Positions 1-6,685 of a stretch of DNA of 34,229 bases are shown here, piece by piece. The notes beneath the pieces were generated by a model that ran no database searches, was not told the origin of the DNA, and saw only the letters and a list, made by a program, of their open reading frames with translations. The position numbers and the translations under genes are program-made. This DNA is from a virus. Location: IMG/VR virus record IMGVR_UViG_3300042308_000040, positions 1 to 34,229 of that record, one strand, 5' to 3'. The first letter of the stretch is position 1, and each line of letters starts with the position of its first letter.

Positions 1-127
1 TGCGAGAAATAGACCCGAATAAATGTATAGACTTTATTCTTGAAAACGCTGGTAAGTACGCATCTGCCAAGGGTGAGTTAGCCCAATTAGAAACCTTTAA
101 AAGCAGTCTAAAAGCCATAATGATGCA
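1..127. repeat. Terminal direct repeat, copy 1 (circular closure)
   Basis: Bases 1-127 are identical to 34103-34229. An exact overlap of 127 bases is what a de Bruijn assembler using k=127 leaves on a circular contig, so this is more likely an assembly overlap than a biological terminal repeat. It implies a circular or circularly permuted genome of 34,102 bp. A true short packaged terminal repeat cannot be excluded from sequence alone. Confidence 0.95.
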
Positions 128-329
128 GAAGTCAGGTGAGCAGACCATTGGGGCGCAGGAACGAGAAGCCTACGCCTGTCAGGAGTACCAAGACCTATGC
201 AAAGCTATTGGGGTAGCAACCGAGAACGCTGAGAAGCTGAAGTGGGAACTAGAAGCCGCAAGACTACGCCACGCTACATGGCAGACCCTAGAAGTATCTA
301 ACCGTAACCATGATCGGATATTAAAATGA
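1..329 (+). CDS. Small phage protein, 3' part of a gene that crosses the contig ends
   Basis: The frame is open from the first base and its true start is the ATG at 34102, on the other end of the contig. Joined, the protein is 109 residues and begins MREIDPNKCIDF. The internal Met at position 120 is residue 41, so starting there would cut off over a third of the protein. The product is charged and mostly helical, with heptad-like Leu/Ala spacing in its second half (AEKLKWELEAARLRHATW), suggesting a short coiled coil. It overlaps the end of the 56-residue gene at 33954 by 23 nt and the next gene start by 4 nt, so it belongs to the rightward early operon between the replication-type gene at 33590 and RusA. 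I do not recognise a family; a role in DNA metabolism is only suggested by position. Confidence 0.85.
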   Translation, partial: REIDPNKCIDFILENAGKYASAKGELAQLETFKSSLKAIMMQKSGEQTIGAQEREAYACQEYQDLCKAIGVATENAEKLKWELEAARLRHATWQTLEVSNRNHDRILK

Positions 330-493
330 TTGAATTGCTCAACGAGTTTCAGGTTCTTAGAACCCTAGTCCGTCACTATGACGATGCCCTAAAAAGCAAC
401 AACGCCATACAGATGATGGAGATTGCTGTAGACATTGCAGAATCCGCTGTAAAGCTAGAACAAGCCAGCGTGGATCATGCCAATGTATCGTAA
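326..493 (+). CDS. Small helical early protein, 55 residues
   Basis: The ATG overlaps the preceding stop (ATGA), the usual sign of translational coupling in this operon. The product (MIELLNEFQVLRTLVRHYDD...) is acidic and predicted to be two helices, with no cysteines, signal peptide or membrane segment. The stop lies inside the next gene, with a 17-nt overlap. The arrangement and open frame support a real gene even though it is short. No family recognised. Confidence 0.7.
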   Translation: MIELLNEFQVLRTLVRHYDDALKSNNAIQMMEIAVDIAESAVKLEQASVDHANVS

Positions 494-773
494 TAAAAGC
501 TTATTGGAAATAGCTAGAAGTTTCCCCTGCACCCATTGCGGGGCTACAGATGGCACAGTGGTTGCCGCACACTCAAATCAACTAAGGGATGGAAAAGGCC
601 GTGGACTCAAAGCACACGATTACAGAATCGCATCACTCTGCTACACCTGTCACACAGAAATCGACCAAGGTGCAACACTTAGCAAAACAGAAAGAGTGGG
701 TAGGTGGGAAGAAGCGCACAGAAAAACGATTGCCCTCTTATTCGAGTCGGGGTTTTTATATACCAAGTTTTGA
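477..773 (+). CDS. DUF1364/HNH-like zinc-binding nuclease-type protein
   Basis: This 98-residue protein has two zinc-knuckle halves: C18-x2-C21 and H32 in the first, and C55-x2-C58-H59 in the second, with the phrase LCYTCHTEID typical of the DUF1364 phage family, a compact treble-clef or HNH-like fold. Between them is a basic Gly/Lys stretch (RDGKGRGLKAHD), common in this family. Related genes lie beside RusA or NinG-type recombination genes in lambdoid phages, and here RusA follows directly. A structure-selective nuclease or DNA-binding role in recombination is a family-level inference. A second ATG six bases downstream is an equally possible start; no strong Shine-Dalgarno sequence decides between them. 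Confidence 0.75.
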   Translation: MPMYRNKSLLEIARSFPCTHCGATDGTVVAAHSNQLRDGKGRGLKAHDYRIASLCYTCHTEIDQGATLSKTERVGRWEEAHRKTIALLFESGFLYTKF

Positions 774-814
774 ACAAATGACCCAAGACACCGTGGAATT
801 GTTAAACTCTCTTA

Positions 815-1183
815 ATGTTGATTCTAAACCTACCACTACCCCCATCCGTCAATCATTACTGGGGGAGTCATGGACACAGGCGTTATATCAGCAAGGCAGG
901 AAAAGAGTTTAAGACGCAGGTCAGCGATTATGTAGTGGAGTGGAAAGTTCCCAAGTTAGGTACTGCCCGCCTAGAAATGCAGGTCACACTGTATCCAAAA
1001 GACAGACGCAAGCAAGATATTGATAACCGAATCAAAGCCCTTTGGGATGCCTTAGCGGATGCTGGCGTATTTGATAACGATGAACAAATTGATGTGTTGA
1101 TGGTACAGCGTGGCGCAATAAAAAAAGGTGGCGGTTGTCTTGTAGTTATTGATAAAATAGAGGAAACTACACCCATTACATAA
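815..1183 (+). CDS. rusA: RusA-type Holliday junction resolvase
   Basis: RusA is a homodimeric, metal-dependent endonuclease that cuts four-way DNA junctions symmetrically and so resolves recombination and replication intermediates before packaging. The 122-residue length matches the family. The catalytic acidic residues are visible: D68 and D70 in QDIDNRIKALWDAL, and D89 in the segment AGVFDNDEQID. The N-terminus (LPLPPSVNHYW) is the usual RusA opening strand and supports the start at 815. The gene follows the DUF1364-like gene after a 41-base gap and precedes a ferritin-like gene. With the PD-(D/E)XK nuclease and SSB-like protein of the leftward operon it would give the phage its own recombination set. 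Confidence 0.95.
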   Translation: MLILNLPLPPSVNHYWGSHGHRRYISKAGKEFKTQVSDYVVEWKVPKLGTARLEMQVTLYPKDRRKQDIDNRIKALWDALADAGVFDNDEQIDVLMVQRGAIKKGGGCLVVIDKIEETTPIT

Positions 1184-1191
1184 GGATTTGT

Positions 1192-1548
1192 ATGGAAAAC
1201 TGTGCATTATTCCTAGCAACAATGTTACATTCTGCGACCAACACGCATTTCTTTCATTGGTCAACCGATTCCTACGCAAAACATAAGGCTTTAGCTAAAT
1301 ACTACGATGGTATTGTTGGCTTGACAGATACCTTTGCCGAATCGTATATGGGTAAGTACGGTAAGTTTAACGCCTTCCCAAGCGTGTACCACCAGCCTAA
1401 AGACCCAATACGCTACATGGAATCCTTACAAAACTTTGTTAAAGAAGCCCGCCAAGACCTACCCCAAGACCCCGAACTACAAAATATCATTGATGAGATC
1501 GCAGGCCTCATTAACAGCACCGCTTATAAACTTAAGTTTTTGAAATAA
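1192..1548 (+). CDS. DUF5856 family ferritin-like phage protein
   Basis: This 118-residue protein matches the phage DUF5856 pattern, mainly known from cyanophages: an N-terminal helix rich in His and aromatics (HSATNTHFFHWSTDSYAKHK) followed by ALAKYYDGIVGLTDTFAE. H22, H31, D46 and E50 are spaced like the metal or Dps-type ligands of ferritin-like helical bundles, and the whole chain is predicted to be four helices. Dps and ferritin relatives bind iron or protect DNA; whether this one does is unknown. It lies between RusA and a run of small basic proteins in the early operon, 8 bases after RusA, preceded by a weak Shine-Dalgarno sequence (AAGGA). The family call is fairly firm, the function is not. 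Confidence 0.75.
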   Translation: MENCALFLATMLHSATNTHFFHWSTDSYAKHKALAKYYDGIVGLTDTFAESYMGKYGKFNAFPSVYHQPKDPIRYMESLQNFVKEARQDLPQDPELQNIIDEIAGLINSTAYKLKFLK

Positions 1549-1556
1549 GGATATTT

Positions 1557-1742
1557 ATGCCACTCGTAAAGTCAGGTAGCCCCGAAGCAGTCGGTAAGAA
1601 CATCAAAACCGAGATGAAAGCTGGCAAGCCAAAGAAGCAAGCCGTAGCCATTGCACTCAGCGTTGAGCGTGAGAACGCCAAGGGTGCAAGAAAAGCTAAG
1701 TTAGAAGAAGCGTACGGTAAGTACATTGAGGAAAAGGCATGA
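1557..1742 (+). CDS. DUF6496-like small basic protein
   Basis: The 61-residue product carries the DUF6496 signature: a short start (MPLVKSGSPEAVGKNI) followed by EMKAGKPKKQAVAIALS and a basic helical tail. Proteins of this type are common in phages and are about this size; their function is unknown. The Lys/Arg-rich, cysteine-free composition suggests nucleic-acid binding. An AAGGA sits just upstream of the ATG. The stop overlaps the start of the next gene (GCATGAG), so it is coupled to the following small basic genes. Confidence 0.75.
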   Translation: MPLVKSGSPEAVGKNIKTEMKAGKPKKQAVAIALSVERENAKGARKAKLEEAYGKYIEEKA

Positions 1743-2041
1743 GTCGTAGGGATGACATTCGTGCGGCAGTAGAAAAGCACGATAAGCCAATCCCCAAGAC
1801 TACGACAGGTAAGGATAAGAACTACCTGCCCACAGATCAAGGCGCAGGCATGACCGCCAAGGGGCGTGAAGCGTATAACCGTAAGAACAACGCTAACCTA
1901 AAAGCCCCAGCCCCAAATCCTAAGACCGATGCCGACAAAGGCAGAAAAGCTAGTTTTTGTGCAAGAATGGGTGGGGTAGTAAAAAACAGCAAGAACGCTG
2001 AACGAGCAAAAGCAAGCATGAGGAGATGGAACTGTGGCTAA
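1739..2041 (+). CDS. DUF6321-like small basic protein
   Basis: The 100-residue product resembles the DUF6321 family: a middle part AGMTAKGREAYNRKN, then a Lys/Pro linker, and a C-terminal motif KASFCARMGGV ending in MRRWNCG. The family is spread over many phages, including cyanophages, and has no known function. The protein is strongly basic and Gly/Pro-rich in the centre, so it may bind nucleic acid. It overlaps its upstream neighbour by 4 nt and its downstream neighbour by 8 nt. Three or four small basic proteins in a row is a frequent phage arrangement. Confidence 0.75.
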   Translation: MSRRDDIRAAVEKHDKPIPKTTTGKDKNYLPTDQGAGMTAKGREAYNRKNNANLKAPAPNPKTDADKGRKASFCARMGGVVKNSKNAERAKASMRRWNCG

Positions 2042-2219
2042 ACAAGGACTATACGCAAACATTCACGCCAAGCGGGAACGCATTAAGGCTGGATCAGGCG
2101 AGAAGATGCGTAAGGTAGGTAGCGAAGGCGCACCATCCGCTAAAGACTTTAAAGAATCTGCTAAAACTGCTAAACCTACTCGTAGAGAGATGATTGCTTC
2201 TAAGATGAAGGATATGTAA
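2034..2219 (+). CDS. Small basic phage protein (GLYANIHAKR type)
   Basis: The gene starts with GTG at 2034, preceded by a good Shine-Dalgarno sequence (GAGGAG, about 8 bases upstream) inside the end of the previous gene. The 61-residue product contains GLYANIHAKRERIKAGSGE, a phrase found in many unrelated phage genomes in proteins of the same size. It is very rich in Lys and Arg with no hydrophobic segment. Function unknown; DNA or RNA binding is a guess from charge. The stop TAA shares its last base with the next ATG. Confidence 0.75.
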   Translation: MAKQGLYANIHAKRERIKAGSGEKMRKVGSEGAPSAKDFKESAKTAKPTRREMIASKMKDM

Positions 2220-2377
2220 TGACACCAATTACCCCTATAAGCCGTAAGTACAAGAAAGAAGATGCCCTGTTACGCCCTGAACATCAATCTACGCTAGAAA
2301 AGCAACAAGCAGAACGCATTGCCCGTAGGAAGATGCTATCTAACAAACTTAAAGACTTGGATAAAGAAGTTAAGTAA
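2219..2377 (+). CDS. Small charged protein, 52 residues
   Basis: The ATG overlaps the previous stop (TAATG). The product (MTPITPISRKYKKEDALLRP...) is a basic, probably helical peptide with the pattern QQAERIARRKMLSNKL. Its TAA stop is followed directly, in the same frame, by the TTG start of the glycosyltransferase gene. The overlap pattern and composition match the neighbouring small basic genes. No family recognised. Confidence 0.65.
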   Translation: MTPITPISRKYKKEDALLRPEHQSTLEKQQAERIARRKMLSNKLKDLDKEVK

Positions 2378-3184
2378 TTGAAGTTTACGGTAGCAGTACC
2401 ACCTTATTCTAATAAAAGCGGTGGTCTTTGGTACTGTCATTACTTATGCCACGCATTAAACGAAATAGGTCACACGGCTACAATCTCATTCTATGAGCCA
2501 CCCTACAGGCTTAATTTTGATTGGAATACCCCATTAGGACATGACCCTGAAGCAATAGTCATATATCCCGAAGGCTGTAGAGATAATCCTTTAAATGCTA
2601 AAAAAGTGGTTAGATACTTATTAGCCCCCGAAGATTTCTTTCAAGGCCCAGCAATTCAATGGCAGCCCACAGACTTTAAGCTGGCGTTTTCTAAGACTTA
2701 TGCTAACGACTGTGATGTACTGTTTTACCCCATTACTGAATTAGAAATATTTAAACCAAGTGATGCACCTAAGAAGTTCAATACTTTTTATGTAGGTAAA
2801 GGACATTTTAAACAAGAGTGCCAGCCCCTTAAAGATTGCGTTGAAATAACTAGATCATGGCCCGAAAAAAAGCATGATTTAGCCAAAATTCTGCAATTAA
2901 CCCGTATATTTTTCACTTATGATGAAATTAGTGCAACTAACCTAGATGCCACATTGTGCGGTGCAATGCCTTATTTCCTTACTAAAAACCTGCCTTGGAT
3001 ACAAGACAACGAATTAGGCAAGCATTGGATATACAGCTTAGACCCTGAAGAAGTGGCGGAAGCCAAGGAAAACATTAGAACATTACGACCTAGAATCATA
3101 GAGATGCGTAAGAATTACCCTATCAAATTAGCTGATATGTGTAATAAAATAGAAGCACACTTTACAAATATAGGGTTGCAATAA
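2378..3184 (+). CDS. Glycosyltransferase-like protein (GT-B type)
   Basis: The 268-residue protein opens with MKFTVAVPPYSNKSGG followed by a helix and an IGH turn, the usual first Rossmann unit of GT-B glycosyltransferases (Ser-Gly-Gly loop, then a helix ending in G-H). The C-terminal part has a short strand FFTYDEISATNLDATLCG and AMPYFL, like the nucleotide-sugar side where an acidic residue and a Gly cap the donor. It starts at TTG right after the previous stop, with no clear Shine-Dalgarno sequence, so reinitiation is likely. Phage enzymes of this kind modify DNA bases, virion proteins or the host surface; the substrate cannot be told. It lacks a membrane segment. The next gene starts inside its stop codon. 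Confidence 0.7.
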   Translation: MKFTVAVPPYSNKSGGLWYCHYLCHALNEIGHTATISFYEPPYRLNFDWNTPLGHDPEAIVIYPEGCRDNPLNAKKVVRYLLAPEDFFQGPAIQWQPTDFKLAFSKTYANDCDVLFYPITELEIFKPSDAPKKFNTFYVGKGHFKQECQPLKDCVEITRSWPEKKHDLAKILQLTRIFFTYDEISATNLDATLCGAMPYFLTKNLPWIQDNELGKHWIYSLDPEEVAEAKENIRTLRPRIIEMRKNYPIKLADMCNKIEAHFTNIGLQ

Positions 3185-4488
3185 TGGCTACGCTTGCAGA
3201 AATGTTGCGCCAAGGTGCGAACAGGCTTATAAACCTGCCAACCGAAGCACAGCGTTTTATGTACAACCCTCAAGCATTTACCCAAATGTTTGGCAGAAAC
3301 CAGCTACCCAATGAAACAGGGTTTGCTGAAGGCGCAATGGTCGGTGATCGTAAATACGGTAGTGAAAAAGGATTTAAACAGGGTGAACCGTTGGCATTGC
3401 CAATAGCTGTAGCATCAATGGGCGCACCACTTGCCGCCCCTACCGCTAGAGCATTAGCACCTAAGGCCGCAAGCATGGCAGAAGATTATCTTGCCAAGAT
3501 AGGTGGCATTCAATATATTGCACCGCAAAACAAAGTTCTAGCTGAAGCTATCCGCAATAAGCCAATTGGTGACTTTGACCCACGCTTTGACCCTAGAGTC
3601 TTAGAAAAGCAAAAGATTGCAACTACCGTGCCTGTGGTCGAACAGATAAATAAGACCGAAATCCCAAAGGTATCGTTGGCAGACTTTGAGGGCAGACCAT
3701 TTATAACCAGTATGTCTGACCGTACTGCCGCTGGTGGTGACTTGCTTGGCGTTAACGATGTAATGTTTAAAAGACCCGTACACCTTTATGGTGGGCAAGA
3801 CTATATGTTTAACGCACCAAATCAGGTATGGGCATCAGCACAGCAAGCAGTATCTCCAATTACTAAAAATGCCGAGATGCTTAAAGAAGTTACTGGTCAG
3901 AATCCTTTGTATATTCCTTGGCGCATGGCCCCGACTAGCGGTGACTTTGCCCATATGACGGGCGAAAGTATGCTGGGTTACGCAGAAGCCGCCATGAGCA
4001 GGGGTGATAAGAAGCAACTAAATACTGCAATCAAAGACCTTATTCCAAACTGGAAGGGCGTAGATAACGCTGAAAGTATTGCCCAATACAGAGCCGCACC
4101 CAAGGTCGTAAGAGATTCCATTATGCAAATCATGGATCGTGACTTCAGGGATTTGGGTAGCTTAAACATAGGTCAAGCACGACTATCAGTAACCGACCCA
4201 CGCCAAATCAATGCGGTAGAGGGCGGTATACAGAATGTGGGTGAAATTTTTGCGGGTCAGCCTATGATTATGAAATCAGGTCACCCATCCTACCCACGGG
4301 GAGTAGCAGGTCAAGGACTCGGAACGCTAGAACGGGAACACAATATATTTGAACTTCTGCCCAATGTAATCAAGGAGCGTGGCATTGCTAACCCAACCGC
4401 CCCAGCGCAGACAGACTTACGGGCATTACAGATGAAACCCTATGCAGGAATCCTAACCGCAAACCTATTAAGACAGCTAGGGTACTAA
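3184..4488 (+). CDS. Polyvalent-protein-like putative virion protein, unknown function
   Basis: This 434-residue protein has no catalytic motif that I can name. Residues 1-100 contain a Pro/Ala-rich weakly hydrophobic stretch (LALPIAVASMGAPLAAP). Residues about 235-390 hold phrases that recall domains of large phage and plasmid polyvalent proteins: IPWRMAPTSGDFAHMTGE, a dense helical part ending FRDLGSLNIGQARLSVTD, and GHPSYPRGVAGQGLG. Polyvalent proteins are often carried in the virion and delivered to the host. The gene sits immediately before the terminase genes at the early/late boundary, where a delivered effector would be plausible. Its start overlaps the previous stop (TAATG). The converging small gene at 4485 overlaps its end by 4 nt. 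Confidence 0.55.
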   Translation: MATLAEMLRQGANRLINLPTEAQRFMYNPQAFTQMFGRNQLPNETGFAEGAMVGDRKYGSEKGFKQGEPLALPIAVASMGAPLAAPTARALAPKAASMAEDYLAKIGGIQYIAPQNKVLAEAIRNKPIGDFDPRFDPRVLEKQKIATTVPVVEQINKTEIPKVSLADFEGRPFITSMSDRTAAGGDLLGVNDVMFKRPVHLYGGQDYMFNAPNQVWASAQQAVSPITKNAEMLKEVTGQNPLYIPWRMAPTSGDFAHMTGESMLGYAEAAMSRGDKKQLNTAIKDLIPNWKGVDNAESIAQYRAAPKVVRDSIMQIMDRDFRDLGSLNIGQARLSVTDPRQINAVEGGIQNVGEIFAGQPMIMKSGHPSYPRGVAGQGLGTLEREHNIFELLPNVIKERGIANPTAPAQTDLRALQMKPYAGILTANLLRQLGY

Positions 4489-4670
4489 TACAAGTATTCA
4501 GGTTTAAATTGATTCGCTACCTGTTCGCCAAAGCGTTCAGATAGAAAATAACACACAGATTCATGCGTAACGGTATCAATCCCTGACGCAACACAAAAGG
4601 TTTCATGTAAGGTAAGAGCATCAAGCATTGGCTTAGACATAGGCACATCAACATTAACAGTGGGTGTCAT
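4485..4670 (-). CDS. Lone reversed 61-residue protein inside the late region
   Basis: This is the only leftward gene between 1 and 27.7 kb. It has its own strong Shine-Dalgarno sequence (AAGGAG, 7 bases before the ATG) and a plausible sigma70 promoter directly upstream, so it is not a shadow. The product (MTPTVNVDVPMSKPMLDALT...) is acidic, has two cysteines (C26, C40) and no membrane segment; I do not recognise it. A repeated half-site matching the operators of the control region lies between its -35 and -10, suggesting regulation together with the early genes rather than the late ones. Such isolated, independently promoted genes are often morons, meaning late-acquired accessory genes; that reading is an inference. 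Confidence 0.7.
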   Translation of the reverse strand: MTPTVNVDVPMSKPMLDALTLHETFCVASGIDTVTHESVCYFLSERFGEQVANQFKPEYLY

Positions 4671-4695
4671 TGCAATCTCCTTGTTTTGTAATATA

Positions 4696-4725
4696 ATTGT
4701 ACCAAAGATTAATCTATCTTAACAA
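4696..4725 (-). promoter_or_regulatory. Sigma70-like promoter for the lone reversed gene
   Basis: Reading leftward, -35 TTGTTA (4725-4720) and -10 TACAAT (4701-4696) are separated by 18 bp. The -10 matches consensus in 5 of 6 positions. The predicted RNA would start about 20 nt before the AAGGAG of the gene at 4670. Confidence 0.55.
4709..4722 (-). promoter_or_regulatory. Operator-like site, TTAAG-N4-ATTAA
   Basis: On the minus strand this reads TTAAGATAGATTAA, one mismatch from the TTAAG-N4-CTTAA palindrome found in both early promoters. As in those, it lies between -35 and -10, overlapping the -35 by three bases. One-mismatch versions are expected a few times by chance in this genome; only the position makes it notable. 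Confidence 0.4.
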
Positions 4726-4740
4726 CCACTTGGATAAGGT

Positions 4741-5034
4741 ATGAGTTCTATAGTAGATAAACCTAGAAAAAAGACAGGCGGGCGTGTTGCAGGTGTGCCT
4801 AATAAGTCAACAGCACTCGCTAGAGAGGCTATCGCTAAGTTCGTGGATGGTAACAGCCATAAGTTACAACAATGGCTTGACGAAATCGCTATGAACGAGA
4901 AGCTAGGGCCAAAGGTAGCGTTTGATTGCTTTATGCAAGTCGCTGAGTACCATGTACCCAAGCTGGCTAGGACAGAACACGCTGGTGATGCTACTGCACC
5001 TATAACCCATATCTACAAATGGCAAGATGAGTGA
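4741..5034 (+). CDS. terS: Terminase small subunit
   Basis: The 97-residue protein fits small terminase subunits of the KSTALAREAI type: a basic N-terminal arm (KPRKKTGGRVAGVPNKS), a helix-turn-helix DNA-recognition part, then HKLQQWLDEIA and FMQVAEYHVPKLARTE, with a C-terminal tail ending in KWQDE that would contact the large subunit. It recognises the packaging site and feeds DNA to the motor. It overlaps the large-subunit gene by 8 nt, which agrees with a terminase pair. A GGATAAGGT lies before the ATG. The gap between this gene and the lone reversed gene upstream holds only the promoter of the latter and this ribosome-binding site. Confidence 0.85.
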   Translation: MSSIVDKPRKKTGGRVAGVPNKSTALAREAIAKFVDGNSHKLQQWLDEIAMNEKLGPKVAFDCFMQVAEYHVPKLARTEHAGDATAPITHIYKWQDE

Positions 5035-6373
5035 AGTAGTAGTACATGAGTTTGAATACAAGGTCAGGGATGCGTTTAAAGACTTCCACAAACGTAAGCA
5101 ACGCTGGGCAGTCCTAGTCTGTCATAGACGGGCAGGAAAGACCGTAGCCAGCATCAATGACCTGATTAAGCGGGCAATTAAGGAACGCAAGCCTGATGGC
5201 AGGTACTTTTACCTTTGCCCACTTTACTCACAAGCAAAATCAGTAGCTTGGGACTACCTTTTACGCTTTGCTGCACCTGCACTAGAAAAAGTCAATCAAT
5301 CCGAATTATGGGTACAACTACATAACGGGGCTAAAATTCGCCTGTTTGGGGCTGATTCGCCTGACTCCCTTCGTGGAAATTATATAGATGGGATAGTACT
5401 TGACGAATTTGCTGATATGAAACCCCGTGTATGGGGTGAAATCATAAGACCAGCCCTTGCAGACAGAAACGGTTATGCCGTATTTATTGGGACTCCCCGT
5501 GGGCATAACGGGTTCTATGACATATACAAAGGTGCTCAAAACAATCCCGATTGGTATTCTAAGACACTAAGAGCAGATCAATCAGGCTTATTGCCACAAG
5601 CTGAACTAGAAGATGCCCAGCGCATGATGTCTACCAATCAGTATGAAGCCGAGTTCCTTTGTTCATTCGAGGCGGCCATAGTTGGCGCATTCTACGGTCA
5701 GGAGATGCGTAGGATCACCGACCTTGAGCGCATTACCTCGGTGGACTATGACCCAATGTTCCCATGCCATACCGTATGGGATTTGGGCTTCAACGATTCC
5801 ACGGCTGTGATTTGGTTTCAGGTCGTATACGGTGAAATACGGGTGCTAGACCACCATTCTAGTAACGGTCAGGCTATTCCTTACTACACAGGCTTACTAG
5901 CCCAAAAAGAGGATCAGTACGGGTACAAGTATGGCTATCACTACCTACCACATGACGCTAGGGCTAAAACATTGGCGAGTGGTGGTAAGAGCATAATCGA
6001 ACAAATTGCGACAAAAATTGACATAAAACATTTAAAAATCGTACCAAACCTATCACTTCAGGATGGAATACAGGCTACACGACTTGCATTAACACGCTGT
6101 TGGTTCGATAATAAGTGTGACGAACTAATTGAATGTTTGCGCCAATACCAAAGGGAGTGGGATGATGATAAGAAAGTATTTAGAGATCGCCCGAAACACG
6201 ATTGGACATCACACTCTAGCGATGCGATGCGCTATTTATCAATCGTTTGGAAAGATGAGGACAGCCCTATCCTCAAAGATACAAGGGTTAAAGGCGTATC
6301 TATCGGGGAAAACGAAATAACCCTAAACGAATTGTGGAAGCAAACACCTAAATCAACTTACAGGAGAATTTAA
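5027..6373 (+). CDS. terL: Terminase large subunit (packaging ATPase-nuclease)
   Basis: The motor of the packaging machine pumps DNA through the portal and cuts it. In the ATPase half, Walker A is CHRRAGKT (residues 32-39), Walker B with the catalytic acid is GIVLDEF (122-128), and the coupling motif is FIGTPRG (153-159). In the RNase H-like nuclease half the metal-binding acids are D252 in WDLGFNDSTA, D310 in LPHDA and D399 in SSDAMRY. The length of 448 residues is normal for this terminase group, and no intein or split is visible. It is placed between the small subunit (8-nt overlap) and a small virion-type gene that starts one base after its stop. Packaging mode cannot be read from the motifs alone. 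Confidence 0.97.
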   Translation: MSEVVVHEFEYKVRDAFKDFHKRKQRWAVLVCHRRAGKTVASINDLIKRAIKERKPDGRYFYLCPLYSQAKSVAWDYLLRFAAPALEKVNQSELWVQLHNGAKIRLFGADSPDSLRGNYIDGIVLDEFADMKPRVWGEIIRPALADRNGYAVFIGTPRGHNGFYDIYKGAQNNPDWYSKTLRADQSGLLPQAELEDAQRMMSTNQYEAEFLCSFEAAIVGAFYGQEMRRITDLERITSVDYDPMFPCHTVWDLGFNDSTAVIWFQVVYGEIRVLDHHSSNGQAIPYYTGLLAQKEDQYGYKYGYHYLPHDARAKTLASGGKSIIEQIATKIDIKHLKIVPNLSLQDGIQATRLALTRCWFDNKCDELIECLRQYQREWDDDKKVFRDRPKHDWTSHSSDAMRYLSIVWKDEDSPILKDTRVKGVSIGENEITLNELWKQTPKSTYRRI

Positions 6374-6374
6374 T

Positions 6375-6677
6375 ATGACAGCCGCTAACGCAACCTTTGC
6401 ATTACCCTACGAACACGTAGCAGCTTCACAAACAGCCCAAGTATTAGGCACAACTGGTGCTACAGGTGATTATTTGCACCGTTTAGTTATTACTGTATCC
6501 GCTACAGCTACTTCTACTGTAAGCCTGTTAGACAATACTACATCTCATGTATTAGTAGCCGCCAATACTGCAATCGGTGTTTATTCCATTGAAGTAAATA
6601 CTTTTTCTAAAAATGGTGCTTGGAAAGTAACTACTGGCGCAGGTGCAGAAGTAATAGCAATGGGTAACTTTACCTAA
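6375..6677 (+). CDS. Small beta-rich virion-associated protein
   Basis: The 100-residue product (MTAANATFALPYEHVAASQT...) is Ala/Thr-rich and alternates strands and turns, with no charged coil or membrane segment. Proteins with the same opening (LPYEHVAASQTAQVLG) and the closing VTTGAGAEVIAMG occur between terminase and portal genes of other environmental phages, so it is probably a minor structural or decoration protein. A GGAG precedes the ATG. Function is inferred from place and composition only. Confidence 0.6.
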   Translation: MTAANATFALPYEHVAASQTAQVLGTTGATGDYLHRLVITVSATATSTVSLLDNTTSHVLVAANTAIGVYSIEVNTFSKNGAWKVTTGAGAEVIAMGNFT

Positions 6678-6685
6678 GGATTAAC

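Noticed and set aside
589-912. A 107-residue rightward ORF overlapping the zinc protein and RusA
   Set aside because: It is covered on both sides by two clear genes in another frame, and its sequence shows no family features.
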